From: an uncultured Alphaproteobacteria bacterium
GTDB taxonomy: Bacteria > Pseudomonadota > Alphaproteobacteria > HIMB59 > GCA-002718135
Direction: 5' to 3'
NCBI GenBank assembly: GCA_902601455.1
Contig: CACKNC010000002.1
Span: forward strand, 41,022-105,021
Length of the DNA: 64,000 nt
Shown here: piece after piece, positions 9,293-19,134 of the stretch
Position numbering within the stretch: the first letter of the stretch is position 1
How the letters are laid out: every line of letters starts with the position of its first letter
Made by a program: the position numbers and the translations under genes
The notes under the pieces: model-generated
What the model was told of the DNA's origin: nothing
The model's database searches: none
The model's input: the letters and a program-made list of their open reading frames with translations, nothing else

Positions 9293-10487
9293 GTTGTTCA
9301 CAAGCTCTTTTTATTCTTGCACAAGCATCTGTTAATATTTCATCACTCGTTGCATAGGATAATCTAAAATAAGGAGATAAACCAAAAGCAGCTCCATGAA
9401 CTCCAGCTATGCCTTCTCTCTCTAAAAGATAACTCATAAAATCTTCATCATTAGAGATTTTTTGTCCATCTGGAGTTACTTTACCTATTACACCAGCACA
9501 TGATGGATAAACATAAAAAGCTCCTTGTGGTGTTAGACAACTTAAACCATCAATTTGATTTAGCAAATTTACGACCAAATCTCTTCTTCTAACAAATGCT
9601 TGATTATGCTCACCAATGAAATCTTGAATTCCATTCAATGCTTCTACAGAAGCGGCCATAGAAATTGAAGAGGTTGAAGTAGTACTTTGAGATTGAATTT
9701 TATTCATAGCAGTAATAATTTCTTTTGGCGCGCCACAATATCCTAATCTCCAACCAGTCATGCAGTATGATTTAGACACTCCATTTAATGTTAGACATCT
9801 ATCTTTAAGTTTTGGCTCAACAGAAGCTATGGTTGAAAATTCTAAGTCGTCGTAAATTACTTTTTCGTAAATATCATCTGACATAATTAAAACTTGAGGA
9901 TACTTTAACAAGACATCTGCTAATTTTTGAAGCTCTTGTTTAGAATAAAGACTACCAGTTGGATTACTTGGGCTATTCAACATTAACCATTTTGTTTTAT
10001 CGGTAATACTTTTTTCTAGCTGATCAGCAGTTAACTTGAAATTTTGATCCTCTGGACAAGGTACTATGATAGGCTTTCCTTCAGCTAACAAAACTATATC
10101 AGGGTAGCTTACCCAAAAAGGTGCAGGAATAATTACTTCATCTTCAGGATTAATTGTTGCCATCATCGCGTTATAAATTATGTGTTTTCCTCCAACGCCA
10201 ACAATTATTTCGTCTAAATCGTAGTGCAGATTATTATCCTTTAAGAATTTCGATTGTATTGCTTTTTGTAATGCAGGGGTTCCTTTACCAGGAACATACC
10301 TTGTTTGCCCTTCTTCCATTGCCGTTACAGCAGCTTTTCTAATGTTTAAAGGTGTATCAAAATCTGGCTCTCCTGCAGCTAGAACTAAAACATCCTTACC
10401 CTCCGCTCTTAGAGCATTTGCTTTAACATTAATACCAACTGTCATTGAAGGTTTAATTCTTTTAAGTCTGTCAGCAATAAAATTCAT
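9285..10487 (-). CDS. Class I aminotransferase, aspartate aminotransferase type
   Basis: PLP-dependent aminotransferase of fold type I, subgroup I-gamma (alphaproteobacterial AspC/AatA type), 400 residues. The PLP lysine lies in the motif NGVSKSYCMTGWRLGY, the NSPSNPTG asparagine segment is present, and the substrate-carboxylate arginine sits in FGLSPYFRLSYA. It probably interconverts aspartate/2-oxoglutarate and oxaloacetate/glutamate. Members of this subgroup can also act on prephenate or aromatic substrates. Downstream of the TSUP permease gene by 5 bp, likely co-transcribed. Confidence 0.92.
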   Translation of the reverse strand: MNFIADRLKRIKPSMTVGINVKANALRAEGKDVLVLAAGEPDFDTPLNIRKAAVTAMEEGQTRYVPGKGTPALQKAIQSKFLKDNNLHYDLDEIIVGVGGKHIIYNAMMATINPEDEVIIPAPFWVSYPDIVLLAEGKPIIVPCPEDQNFKLTADQLEKSITDKTKWLMLNSPSNPTGSLYSKQELQKLADVLLKYPQVLIMSDDIYEKVIYDDLEFSTIASVEPKLKDRCLTLNGVSKSYCMTGWRLGYCGAPKEIITAMNKIQSQSTTSTSSISMAASVEALNGIQDFIGEHNQAFVRRRDLVVNLLNQIDGLSCLTPQGAFYVYPSCAGVIGKVTPDGQKISNDEDFMSYLLEREGIAGVHGAAFGLSPYFRLSYATSDEILTDACARIKRACEQLK

Positions 10488-10492
10488 ATTTT

Positions 10493-11302
10493 TTAAATTA
10501 TATAATGTTCAATAATTAGACTTATGCATGTAAACAATAAAAAAATTGAGAATATTCTTCTTAATGTTACTTTATTAACATTTACAGAAACCTTTGCTCC
10601 TAAATTTGCAGTAAATATACTTGTAGAAGATATTAATAAAACAATAGCTAAATTAAGATACCCAATGGAAAATGGTGGTAAATTATCTATGTTAGAACCA
10701 GATAGCATTAGGATAATAGCACCAGGAAACGCAATAAAGAAACCTAAAGCAGCAGATGTACCGACTGCTTCATATATTTTTTTTGAGAACATTGTTAATG
10801 TTGGAACACTAAAACTTCCTCCTCCTATTCCTATTAATACAGACATAAAACCAATCAGAAAACTAATTACTAAATTGACCAGTTTAAATTTAGGCAGATC
10901 TTTAGAAATGATTATAGGATCTTTTTGAAAGGCCATATTCAATGCAATCAAAAAAGCTAATAAAATAAAAATATTAACTAATATTTGACCTGAAATTAAA
11001 CTAGCGCCATAAGAACCTAATACAGAACCAAGAACTATACCTGGAGACCATGTTCTTAGTATAGAAAAATTTACATTTCCAAGCTTTATATGAGAACGTA
11101 TTGAAGAAATTGAAGTAAAGCATATTACACCCAAGGAAGATGCTATTGAAATATGCATAGCGTAATCTGATGAGTAATCTAAATATAGAAGAACAAAATA
11201 ACTAATTGGAACAATTATAATACCTCCACCTACTCCTAAAAGGCCTGCCATAAAACCTGATATAATTCCGGTTACTAAAAAAATAATTATTAAACTTGTC
11301 AA
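10493..11302 (-). CDS. TSUP (TauE/SafE) family permease
   Basis: A 269-residue inner-membrane protein with about eight hydrophobic helices and the two family repeats, each containing a Gly-rich motif: GLLGVGGGIIIVP near residue 20 and GIGGGSFSVPTL near 157. TSUP members move sulfite, sulfonates, 2-C acids or other organic anions. The substrate cannot be told here. First gene of a pair with the aminotransferase; divergent from the saccharopine genes. Confidence 0.88.
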   Translation of the reverse strand: MTSLIIIFLVTGIISGFMAGLLGVGGGIIIVPISYFVLLYLDYSSDYAMHISIASSLGVICFTSISSIRSHIKLGNVNFSILRTWSPGIVLGSVLGSYGASLISGQILVNIFILLAFLIALNMAFQKDPIIISKDLPKFKLVNLVISFLIGFMSVLIGIGGGSFSVPTLTMFSKKIYEAVGTSAALGFFIAFPGAIILMLSGSNIDNLPPFSIGYLNLAIVLLISSTSIFTANLGAKVSVNVNKVTLRRIFSIFLLFTCISLIIEHYII

Positions 11303-11316
11303 TTTTTACCGCTTTG

Positions 11317-11359
11317 ATTTACTTTTTATTGTAGTAATCTTTTTAAAATAAAAGTAAAT
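11317..11359. promoter_or_regulatory. Inverted repeat in divergent TSUP/saccharopine promoter region
   Basis: Two perfect 10-bp arms, ATTTACTTTT (11317-11326) and AAAAGTAAAT (11350-11359), face each other. Their centres are about 33 bp apart (roughly three helical turns). They fill most of the 65-bp intergenic region between divergent genes. It may be an operator pair for a regulator not encoded here. AT-rich background makes chance occurrence possible. Confidence 0.3.
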
Positions 11360-11367
11360 TATTACCT

Positions 11368-12492
11368 ATGCAACATATTCATTGGTTAGGGACTGGCCTA
11401 TCATCTATCCCAGGTATTCGAAGATTAGCTCAAAACTATGACTTTTTAACTATCTGGAATAGAACTATAGAAAAGGCCGAGCAAAGCATAAATCATATAA
11501 ATAAACAAAATGTGTTAGCAAAAAAATTTGATATTGAGTCTCTCAGTCAAACCTTAAAAGCCGGGGATATAGTTGTTTCACAATTACCTGCTAATCAACA
11601 TGTAGACATTGCAAAATTATGCCTGACAAAAAAATGTCATTTCGCAACTAGTAGTTATATTTCTCCTGACATGCAAAGTTTAGATGCTGATGCTAAAAAA
11701 AATAATTTAATTTTTGTTAATGAGGTTGGTCTTGATCCAGGTATAGATCATTTCTTTTCTCACTTACTTGTTAAAAAATTAAAAGATATGAAACTAAGTA
11801 ATTTAGATGTAACATATCATTCATACTGCGGTGGTTTTCCTGCAATACCCAATGATTTTAGATATAAATTTAGCTGGTCTCCAGTAGGGGTCATTAAGGC
11901 ATTAAATAATGATGCAAAATTTATAAGAGATTTTATTGAAGTAACTGAAACACCATACAAAAATGTTGGGAAATACACTGTTAGTAATGAAATTTATGAA
12001 GCGTACCCAAACAGAGACTCTACTCCCTATATTTCAGAATATAACTTTGACTCAAAATGGAGAATAAAAGAGTTTGTAAGAGGAACTCTAAGATTAAACG
12101 GATGGAAAAATGCTTGGTCTGATATTTTTAAAATGCTTGATAATAAATCACCAGAATTAAATAAACAAATTGATATTTTAGGGGAAGAATTATGGAAAAA
12201 ACATCCATATCTCCAAGATGAGCAAGACCGCGTCGTTCTTTATGTTAAGTTGTTAGCTCGTAAAGATAATAAAGAAGTATTTAATAGTTTTTATGCATTG
12301 GATGAAAAAGGATCTGGGGAAAATACAGCAATGGGTAAACTAGTATCTATTACTTTATCTTGCGCAATTGATTTAATATTAGAAAATAAAATGCTAAGTG
12401 GAGTTCAGGCTGCGCCTCACGATGAAAATTTAATAAATTATTTTTTTAAGACTTTTGAAGAATATAAAATTGTTATAAAAAATAATTTATGA
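11368..12492 (+). CDS. Saccharopine dehydrogenase, glutamate-forming type
   Basis: A 374-residue saccharopine dehydrogenase-family protein expected to oxidise saccharopine to glutamate and 2-aminoadipate semialdehyde. It has an N-terminal NAD(P)-binding fold with GTGLSSIPGIRRLA and an NRT segment. The family middle is visible as VGLDPGIDHFFSHLL, and the C-terminal domain has YCGGFPAIPNDFRYKFSWSP, the typical saccharopine reductase signature. Its stop overlaps the next gene by 4 bp (ATGA), and that gene encodes the lysine-forming half. Together they look like a split version of the LKR/SDH lysine-catabolic enzyme. Confidence 0.85.
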   Translation: MQHIHWLGTGLSSIPGIRRLAQNYDFLTIWNRTIEKAEQSINHINKQNVLAKKFDIESLSQTLKAGDIVVSQLPANQHVDIAKLCLTKKCHFATSSYISPDMQSLDADAKKNNLIFVNEVGLDPGIDHFFSHLLVKKLKDMKLSNLDVTYHSYCGGFPAIPNDFRYKFSWSPVGVIKALNNDAKFIRDFIEVTETPYKNVGKYTVSNEIYEAYPNRDSTPYISEYNFDSKWRIKEFVRGTLRLNGWKNAWSDIFKMLDNKSPELNKQIDILGEELWKKHPYLQDEQDRVVLYVKLLARKDNKEVFNSFYALDEKGSGENTAMGKLVSITLSCAIDLILENKMLSGVQAAPHDENLINYFFKTFEEYKIVIKNNL

Positions 12493-13727
12493 AAAAAAAA
12501 ATAAAATCTATAGGAATTCTTAAAGAAAGCAGACCTGATGAAAGTCGTGCTCCAATTACACCTAGCCAAGTACCGCTTATTATTAAAACATATCCTGATA
12601 TAGATATTACGGTTCAACCATGTGATAATCGCACCTTTAAAAATAATGAATATTCAGAGTATGGCGCGAAAATATCTGAGGATTTGGATAGTTGTGATTT
12701 GTTATTTGGAGTAAAAGAAGTAGATGTGGACAAACTTATTCCAAATAAAGATTATATTTTTTTTTCCCATACATATAAATTAAATAAAGAAACGTTATCC
12801 AACGCTCAAGGCACTCCCGGAATGGATAAAAAAAAATTATTAAAAAGTATTTTAAGTAAAAAAATTAAGCTAATTGATTATGAGAATATTCGCGCTGCAA
12901 ATGGAGCTAGATATCTAGGATTTGGAAGATTTGCAGGAATTGTTGGTTGTTATAACACTTTGAATTTATTTTTATCACAAAATAATTTCCAACCTTTGGC
13001 TCGCGCTTATAAAATCAATGATTATGAAAGAATTAAAAATAATTTATCTGAAGTACGTTTTCCAAATTTTAAACTTCTAGTCACAGGTGATGGAAGGGTT
13101 AATAATGGTGTTCAAGAACTACTTAAATATACAAATATAAAACAAGTATCAAATGAAGAGTTTTTAAAATCAAATTTTGAATATCCTGTATATTGTAATC
13201 TAGAAACTAAAGATTATGTCATTCACAAAAATAAAAAACCTTTTGAGCTCAAACATTTTATTGAATTTCCAGGCGAATATGAGTCACAAACTTATGAATA
13301 CTTAAAAGTAAGTGATCTCTTTATAAGCGCTCATTATTGGGATCCAAGTTCTCCGAAAATATTTACAAAAGAACAAATGAAGGAATTTTTAAAACTTAAA
13401 ATTATTGGTGATATAACTTGTGATGTTGATGGATCTATACCTACAACTATAAAATCTACAACGATTGAAGAACCTAATTTTTTTCTGAACACTGAAATAT
13501 TTTCTGAAACAAAAAAAGTTGATGGTAATTTAGCAATTATGGCTGTTGACAATCTACCGTCTGAGTTACCTAGAGACTCTAGTATTGAATTTGGTAATGG
13601 TATAGTGAATGAAGTTTTACCTTATATATTAGAAGAAGATGACGGTAGAATTTTAAATTCAACAATTGCCGCTGAAGGTCGTTTTTTAAAAAAATATAAC
13701 TATTTAAATGAGTATATTAACTCATAA
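12489..13727 (+). CDS. Saccharopine dehydrogenase (lysine-forming)/lysine-ketoglutarate reductase-like
   Basis: A 412-residue AlaDH/PNT-fold protein. The N-terminal motif ILKESRPDESRAPITPSQV and the middle segment ENIRAANGARYLGFGRFAG match lysine-ketoglutarate reductase and LYS1-type enzymes, which condense lysine with 2-oxoglutarate or run the reverse reaction. The expected C-terminal Rossmann region is less canonical, with LLVTGDGRVNNGV as the probable nucleotide loop. It is translationally coupled to the glutamate-forming partner, supporting a lysine degradation role. Alternatively the pair could act on another opine-like imino acid. Confidence 0.78.
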   Translation: MKKKIKSIGILKESRPDESRAPITPSQVPLIIKTYPDIDITVQPCDNRTFKNNEYSEYGAKISEDLDSCDLLFGVKEVDVDKLIPNKDYIFFSHTYKLNKETLSNAQGTPGMDKKKLLKSILSKKIKLIDYENIRAANGARYLGFGRFAGIVGCYNTLNLFLSQNNFQPLARAYKINDYERIKNNLSEVRFPNFKLLVTGDGRVNNGVQELLKYTNIKQVSNEEFLKSNFEYPVYCNLETKDYVIHKNKKPFELKHFIEFPGEYESQTYEYLKVSDLFISAHYWDPSSPKIFTKEQMKEFLKLKIIGDITCDVDGSIPTTIKSTTIEEPNFFLNTEIFSETKKVDGNLAIMAVDNLPSELPRDSSIEFGNGIVNEVLPYILEEDDGRILNSTIAAEGRFLKKYNYLNEYINS

Positions 13728-15779
13728 ATGAATTTACCTAATACTATTAATCAATTAGCAAAATCTAATGAAAAATTTAAAATTGTAAGTGATTTTACCC
13801 CTAGTGGTGATCAACCTGCAGCAATAAAAACATTAGTTAAAAACCTAAATGATAATGAAAATGAACAAGTATTACTAGGTGTCACTGGTTCAGGAAAAAC
13901 TTTTACAATGGCAAAGGTTATTGAACAAATGCAAAAACCTACGCTTATTATGGCTCCAAATAAAACTCTAGCAGCTCAGCTCTACGGAGAGATGAAAAGT
14001 CTTTTCCCTAATAATGCAGTAGAGTATTTTGTAAGTTATTATGATTATTATACTCCAGAAGCATATGTTGCAAAAAGTGATACATTTATTGAAAAAGAAT
14101 CATCAATAAATGAACAAATAGACAGACTTCGTCACTCGGCTACTAGATCACTTGTGGAGAGAAAAGACACAATAATTGTGGCATCAGTATCTTGTATTTA
14201 CGGGATTGGCTCAGTGGATGCTTACTCTTCAATGTCATTCACTATAGAAAAAAATCAATCCATTAATAGAGATATTTTAATAAGAAAATTAGTAGAGCTG
14301 CTTTACAAAAGAAGAGATATGGATTTTAAAAGAGGGAGTTTCCGGGCCAAAGGGGATGTTCTAGAAATTTTTCCTTCACACCATGAAGACAGGTCATGGA
14401 AAATTTCTTTTTTTGGAGATGATATTGAAAAAATATCTGAAATTGATCCTCTCACTGGTGAGAATTTAGGAGATCTTGAACAAATACGTATATTTGCTAA
14501 CTCTCACTACGTTACCCCTAAACCAACAATAAAAAAAGCATTAGTACAAATAAAAGAAGATTTAAAAAAACAACTTGATATTTTTGAAAAAGAAAAAAAA
14601 TTGTTAGAACGGCAACGTCTTGATGAGCGAACTACATTTGATTTAGAAATGATAGAAACAACAGGTAGTTGCAGTGGTATTGAAAATTATTCAAGATACC
14701 TGTCTGGGAGACAACCTGGGGAACCTCCTCCAACATTATACGAATACATACCTGAAGACTCACTTTTATTTATTGATGAAAGTCACATAACCTGTAGTCA
14801 AATATCAGGAATGTATAAAGGTGATTTCTCAAGAAAATCTACTTTATCACAATACGGGTTTAGGCTTCCTAGTTGTCTTGATAATAGACCACTTAAAAGA
14901 GAAGAATGGGATGCAATGAGACCTCAAACTATATTTGTCAGTGCCACACCTGGTGAGTATGAATTAGAAAAAACTGGAGGTGTCTTTGTTGAACAGGTTA
15001 TACGTCCAACTGGATTAATTGACCCACCAATAGAAATACGACCAACGAAACATCAAATCGATAATTTAATAGATGAATGTAAATCAACAATATCAAGTGG
15101 ATATAGAGTAATAATAACTACTTTAACAAAAAAAATGTCAGAGGACTTAACTGAATACATGCATGAAGAGGGCTTGAAAGTGAGATATCTTCATTCTGAT
15201 ATTGATACTCTCGAGCGAATAGCGATCATTAGAGACCTTAGGTTGGGAGTTTTTGATATTTTAATCGGTATTAATCTTTTGCGAGAAGGATTAGATATTC
15301 CAGAATGTGCACTTATGGCGATACTAGATGCTGATAAAGAGGGTTATCTGCGTTCTAAAACCAGTTTAATTCAAACTATTGGAAGAGCGGCAAGAAATGT
15401 AGATAGTAAGGTAATAATGTATGCTGACACAGTTACAAAAAGTATGAAAGCAGCAATTCATGAAACAGAAAGAAGACGTGAAAAACAACTTCAATATAAC
15501 AAAGAAAAAAACATAACACCTATTAGTATTAAAAAAAATATAGAAGAAATTTTAGAAAATACAGCTGAGCAAGATCATGTAACTGTCGAAATTGAAAATG
15601 CAAAAGAATTGGTTGGGAAAGATCTAAACAAACATATCAAGCACCTTGAAGATAAAATGAATATGTTTGCATCAAAACTAGAATTTGAAGATGCAGCAAG
15701 AATACGTGATGAAATAAATAGACTTAAAGCCAAAGAAGTTGGTTTATCTGATAAAATTTTAAAATTTAGAAATAAATAA
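13728..15779 (+). CDS. uvrB: Excinuclease ABC subunit B
   Basis: DNA damage-verification helicase of nucleotide excision repair, acting with UvrA and UvrC. It is 683 residues. Walker A (GVTGSGKTFTMAK), the beta-hairpin region with YYDYYTPEAYVAKSDTFIEK, Walker B-like FIDESH, helicase motif V/VI segments (LLREGLDIPE and QTIGRAARN) and the C-terminal UVR domain (EFEDAARIRDEI) are all visible. It starts immediately after the preceding stop (TAAATG) and its stop is followed directly by the next ATG, so it lies inside a continuous plus-strand operon. Confidence 0.98.
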   Translation: MNLPNTINQLAKSNEKFKIVSDFTPSGDQPAAIKTLVKNLNDNENEQVLLGVTGSGKTFTMAKVIEQMQKPTLIMAPNKTLAAQLYGEMKSLFPNNAVEYFVSYYDYYTPEAYVAKSDTFIEKESSINEQIDRLRHSATRSLVERKDTIIVASVSCIYGIGSVDAYSSMSFTIEKNQSINRDILIRKLVELLYKRRDMDFKRGSFRAKGDVLEIFPSHHEDRSWKISFFGDDIEKISEIDPLTGENLGDLEQIRIFANSHYVTPKPTIKKALVQIKEDLKKQLDIFEKEKKLLERQRLDERTTFDLEMIETTGSCSGIENYSRYLSGRQPGEPPPTLYEYIPEDSLLFIDESHITCSQISGMYKGDFSRKSTLSQYGFRLPSCLDNRPLKREEWDAMRPQTIFVSATPGEYELEKTGGVFVEQVIRPTGLIDPPIEIRPTKHQIDNLIDECKSTISSGYRVIITTLTKKMSEDLTEYMHEEGLKVRYLHSDIDTLERIAIIRDLRLGVFDILIGINLLREGLDIPECALMAILDADKEGYLRSKTSLIQTIGRAARNVDSKVIMYADTVTKSMKAAIHETERRREKQLQYNKEKNITPISIKKNIEEILENTAEQDHVTVEIENAKELVGKDLNKHIKHLEDKMNMFASKLEFEDAARIRDEINRLKAKEVGLSDKILKFRNK

Positions 15780-16799
15780 ATGGAAATTGTATTTGAAGTA
15801 AAAAATTCTACAGGAATAATTACTTTGAATAGACCAAAAGCGTTAAATGCTCTTAATTTAAATATGGCTATACAATTCTCTGATAAGTTAAGGGAATGGG
15901 AGAATGATAATAAAATTGAGAGGGTTTTATTATTAGGTGAAGGTAATCATTTCTGTGCAGGTGGAGATGTAAAAAGCGTTCATCTATCAGGTCCATTTTC
16001 AAAACTAAAACAAGAATTTTTTTCCAAAGAATATTCTCTTAATTTGCAAATTAAAAATTTTCCTAAACCCTATTTATCTATTTGGAAAGGTGTTGTCATG
16101 GGTGGAGGGGTAGGCTTATCCATTTATGGTGATTATAGAATTGCAACTGATAGCACTAAATTTGCAATGCCAGAGACTTCTATAGGTTTTTTTCCAGATG
16201 TTGGCGGAAGTTTTTTTCTTGCAAAACTTGAAAATAATCTTGGAAAGTATTTAGGTTTGACTGGTGAAATTGTTCAAGGGAAAGATTTAATAAATTTTAA
16301 TTTAGCAACTCATTATTGTCCAGAAAACAAAATAAATAATTTGATTAGCCAGTTTATTATTGATGGATCAATTACTAATTATGAAATAGAAAATTCTTCT
16401 TTTTTTACTGATGAAAAATTAGATTTCATAGATAAGAATTTTTCAGGAAATATTCATGAAATTTTTAATAATATTCAAAATGTTAATAATCAAGATGGCT
16501 TATTAGAAAAACTTCAAAAAAAATGCCCAATGAGTTTAGCAGTAACAACATTATTGATAAAAAACTCAAACAACAGATCTCTAAAAAATTGTCTAGAAAT
16601 AGAGTATAGGTTAAGTCAAAAAATGACTAATCGTCATGATTTTGAAGAGGGAATACAAGCAGTTTTAATTGAAAAACATCATAAACCAAAATGGGAACCA
16701 AAAACTATTGATGAAATAAATAATAATGAATTAAGTAGCTTATTTAATGATCCCATAGATAATGAACTAAAATTACAAAATAGTATATATTCCAGTTAA
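15780..16799 (+). CDS. Enoyl-CoA hydratase/isomerase family, 3-hydroxyisobutyryl-CoA hydrolase-like
   Basis: A 339-residue crotonase-fold protein of the ECH_2/HIBCH type, which is longer than true enoyl-CoA hydratases (~260). The first oxyanion-hole motif FCAGGDVK and the second block KGVVMGGGVGLS are present. The HIBCH-typical PETSIGFFPDVGGSFFLAKL carries the catalytic glutamate and aspartate. It probably hydrolyses 3-hydroxyisobutyryl-CoA in valine breakdown. It begins right after the uvrB stop. Other valine-pathway genes are not nearby, so the substrate is inferred from the family. Confidence 0.85.
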   Translation: MEIVFEVKNSTGIITLNRPKALNALNLNMAIQFSDKLREWENDNKIERVLLLGEGNHFCAGGDVKSVHLSGPFSKLKQEFFSKEYSLNLQIKNFPKPYLSIWKGVVMGGGVGLSIYGDYRIATDSTKFAMPETSIGFFPDVGGSFFLAKLENNLGKYLGLTGEIVQGKDLINFNLATHYCPENKINNLISQFIIDGSITNYEIENSSFFTDEKLDFIDKNFSGNIHEIFNNIQNVNNQDGLLEKLQKKCPMSLAVTTLLIKNSNNRSLKNCLEIEYRLSQKMTNRHDFEEGIQAVLIEKHHKPKWEPKTIDEINNNELSSLFNDPIDNELKLQNSIYSS

Positions 16800-16806
16800 A
16801 AATAAT

Positions 16807-17658
16807 TTGATGATAAAAAAAATATTTTTATTTCTTATAGTTCTTATAATTTCTATATTTTTTTTCGTGTTTTATCTAATTGATAAAATTTACGTAAATA
16901 AATATATAAAAAATTTAGAAGAAAACTTTAATGTAAATATTAGTTTGATAGAAAGCCACCAATTAAAAATTATTCCCAATCTTTCACTTTTAGTAAATTT
17001 TAATTTAGAAAAGATTAATAATAAATTATTTCTTGAAGATGGAGAAATATATATTCAGAAAAATTACAATTTTAAAAAACCTTTTTTTAATTTTTTTTCT
17101 AAAAATTTAAAAATTGATAGATTATTGCTTGAAAATTTATCTATGTCAGGAGAAATTAATGAATATAATTTTAATAATTTATTAAAATTGACTTTATTAT
17201 CCGAAGGATACTTATCGTTTACTTTAGACGATGAGGATAAACAATCATTACAATTTGTTAATATTATCATAGAAAGATTAAATATTCCTAAAACTTATAA
17301 ACAATTATCAAATGTACTTTTTAATTACCTTAATGATAAATCTTCTTTCAATAGTAAAATTATTTATGATGATGAATATATTTATATTGATTACTTTAAG
17401 GCATTTAATAATGAATATAATATTGAAATAGCTGGAAAATATAATTTGAAAAATAAATTTGCAAATATTCAAGCAATTGTAGAAATTGAAAAAGAAAAAA
17501 TCTTCGAAATTAATTTCTTAGGGAATTTAGATAATCCTGAAATACAAGTTTTATCCTCGGATAAATCAATAGATATGAGTTTTAATATCAATGATATTAA
17601 TCAAATTTTAAGTGGTAATTTTGAAAATGTTTTTCAAAATCTCTTAACTAATGAATAG
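16807..17658 (+). CDS. AsmA-like envelope protein of unknown function
   Basis: A 283-residue protein with one N-terminal hydrophobic helix (about residues 5-27) followed by an Asn/Ile/Lys-rich, mostly beta-predicted periplasmic part. The layout (signal anchor, short linker, then alternating-hydrophobicity strands such as ISLIESHQLKIIPNLSLLV) resembles the N-terminus of AsmA-family lipid-transport proteins, though it is shorter than classical AsmA. I do not recognise a definite family. Either of the first two Met codons could be the start. The last 8 bp overlap the AEC transporter gene. Confidence 0.55.
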   Translation: MMIKKIFLFLIVLIISIFFFVFYLIDKIYVNKYIKNLEENFNVNISLIESHQLKIIPNLSLLVNFNLEKINNKLFLEDGEIYIQKNYNFKKPFFNFFSKNLKIDRLLLENLSMSGEINEYNFNNLLKLTLLSEGYLSFTLDDEDKQSLQFVNIIIERLNIPKTYKQLSNVLFNYLNDKSSFNSKIIYDDEYIYIDYFKAFNNEYNIEIAGKYNLKNKFANIQAIVEIEKEKIFEINFLGNLDNPEIQVLSSDKSIDMSFNINDINQILSGNFENVFQNLLTNE

Positions 17659-18586
17659 CTTAATTTATATTATATCTTCGGTATTTGGTTATGTTATTAT
17701 AGGTTTTATAATAAAAAAATTTATCAATGTATCTGAAAAGATTTACTCTAAATTTGATTATTTGAGTTTCAATATTCTACTCCCATTAGCTTTAATAACC
17801 TATTTTTGGCAAATAGAATTTCCAAGAATAAATACTGTTTTATTATTAGTTTCATTTTTTGGTAGCGGAATTTTAGTTTTTATAATTGGTTTTCAAGTCG
17901 GCAATTTATTATTTAAGTACAAAACTGATGATAATGCACTTTTAGGTCTTTCTGCTTGTTTTGGAAATTCTGTTGCTCTCGGAATACCCCTCATGCATTC
18001 CCTTTTGGGGATATCTAATGTTATGCCATATATGATACTTGTATTATTTCATGGATTGGTTCATTTCACATACACCACCATAATAATAGAGTCGTATAGA
18101 AATAGAAGTCTTAACTTAAGCAAAAAGATTTTATCAACAATAACTGGGTTATTTAAAAATATTGTACTCGTAGGCATTTTTATAGGAATATTTTTAAATT
18201 ATACTAAAATTATGCAACCTGATATGTTGATGAATATTTTAAATAGTATTTCAGATATTGCCCTACCTTGCGTTCTTTTATCTTTAGGAATCTCTCTAGC
18301 AAAATTTAACTTAATATTGTCATTCAAAAAATCAATAATTTTTACTTTTTTAAAAAATATTATTCACCCTGTGATAGGTTTTATAATTGCAAAATATATT
18401 TTTAACCTAGAAGATTTATTAGTAGTAACTATAACTATCGCATCAGCCCTACCAAGTGGTTCGCAATCTTACTACTTTGCCTATAGATATAATGCACAAA
18501 AAGATCTAATTTCGTCAAATATTGTATTGAGTACTTTTGTTAGCTTTTTTACTTTATCTATTTTAATAATACTGTTTAATATTTAA
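17651..18586 (+). CDS. AEC family (auxin efflux carrier-like) transporter
   Basis: A 311-residue inner-membrane protein with about ten hydrophobic helices arranged as two five-helix halves. Family segments include the N-terminal GFIIKKF and NILLPLALITYFW, the CFGNSVALGIPLM motif, and LPCVLLSLGISLAKF at the start of the second half. AEC carriers export or import organic acids such as malate. The substrate here is unknown. Coupled by overlap to the AsmA-like gene; convergent with the TPR gene (4-bp overlap). Confidence 0.85.
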   Translation: MNSLIYIISSVFGYVIIGFIIKKFINVSEKIYSKFDYLSFNILLPLALITYFWQIEFPRINTVLLLVSFFGSGILVFIIGFQVGNLLFKYKTDDNALLGLSACFGNSVALGIPLMHSLLGISNVMPYMILVLFHGLVHFTYTTIIIESYRNRSLNLSKKILSTITGLFKNIVLVGIFIGIFLNYTKIMQPDMLMNILNSISDIALPCVLLSLGISLAKFNLILSFKKSIIFTFLKNIIHPVIGFIIAKYIFNLEDLLVVTITIASALPSGSQSYYFAYRYNAQKDLISSNIVLSTFVSFFTLSILIILFNI

Positions 18587-19134
18587 GTAGACTTAGTAGA
18601 CAGAGATAACATATTTTCTTTTTTCAATTTAGTGCCAATACTATTCGGGAATATTTCAAGCATTTTATCATAAACTTCAATAGCTTTTTCAAACTGATTG
18701 GTATGTATGAATATTAAACTCATCCCATCTAAAGCGCCAAAATGTCTTGGTTCTAGTTGTAAAGTTTTACTAATATCTTGCATTGACAAATCAAAATTAC
18801 CCATCATAAAATGAGCAGTTGCTCTTTTATTCCAAGCTTCAGCAAAATTTGGGTTTTTATTTATTACTTTATCAAAATAATCAATTGATCTTTTGAAATA
18901 TCCTAAATTCATCATTTGAACACCAGTTTCAAATTCCCTAGTTGTTTTAGGATCATCAATTTCATGCCAAATTTTCCAAATTTGATTGGTTATTTTATTT
19001 ATTTCTTTTTCTTCTTCAGCAACTACTAGTTTATCAAATAAATAATTTAATCTTTTATCATTCTGATCTGCATACAAAGATGATGAAATTGTTAAGAACA
19101 ATAAAAAAGTAAATATAATCTTATACATAATCAT
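18583..19134 (-). CDS. Periplasmic TPR-repeat protein
   Basis: A 183-residue protein with an N-terminal signal peptide (hydrophobic residues about 4-20, cleavage near SLYAD). The mature part contains about three tetratricopeptide repeats between residues 70 and 170, seen as FKRSIDYFDKVINKNPNFAEAWNKR, FDLSMQDISKTLQLEPRHFGA and FEKAIEVYDKMLEIFPNS-type units. TPR proteins serve as protein-interaction scaffolds. The partner is unknown. Overlaps the upstream DUF2805 gene by 14 bp, implying coupled expression. Confidence 0.8.
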   Translation of the reverse strand: MIMYKIIFTFLLFLTISSSLYADQNDKRLNYLFDKLVVAEEEKEINKITNQIWKIWHEIDDPKTTREFETGVQMMNLGYFKRSIDYFDKVINKNPNFAEAWNKRATAHFMMGNFDLSMQDISKTLQLEPRHFGALDGMSLIFIHTNQFEKAIEVYDKMLEIFPNSIGTKLKKENMLSLSTKST

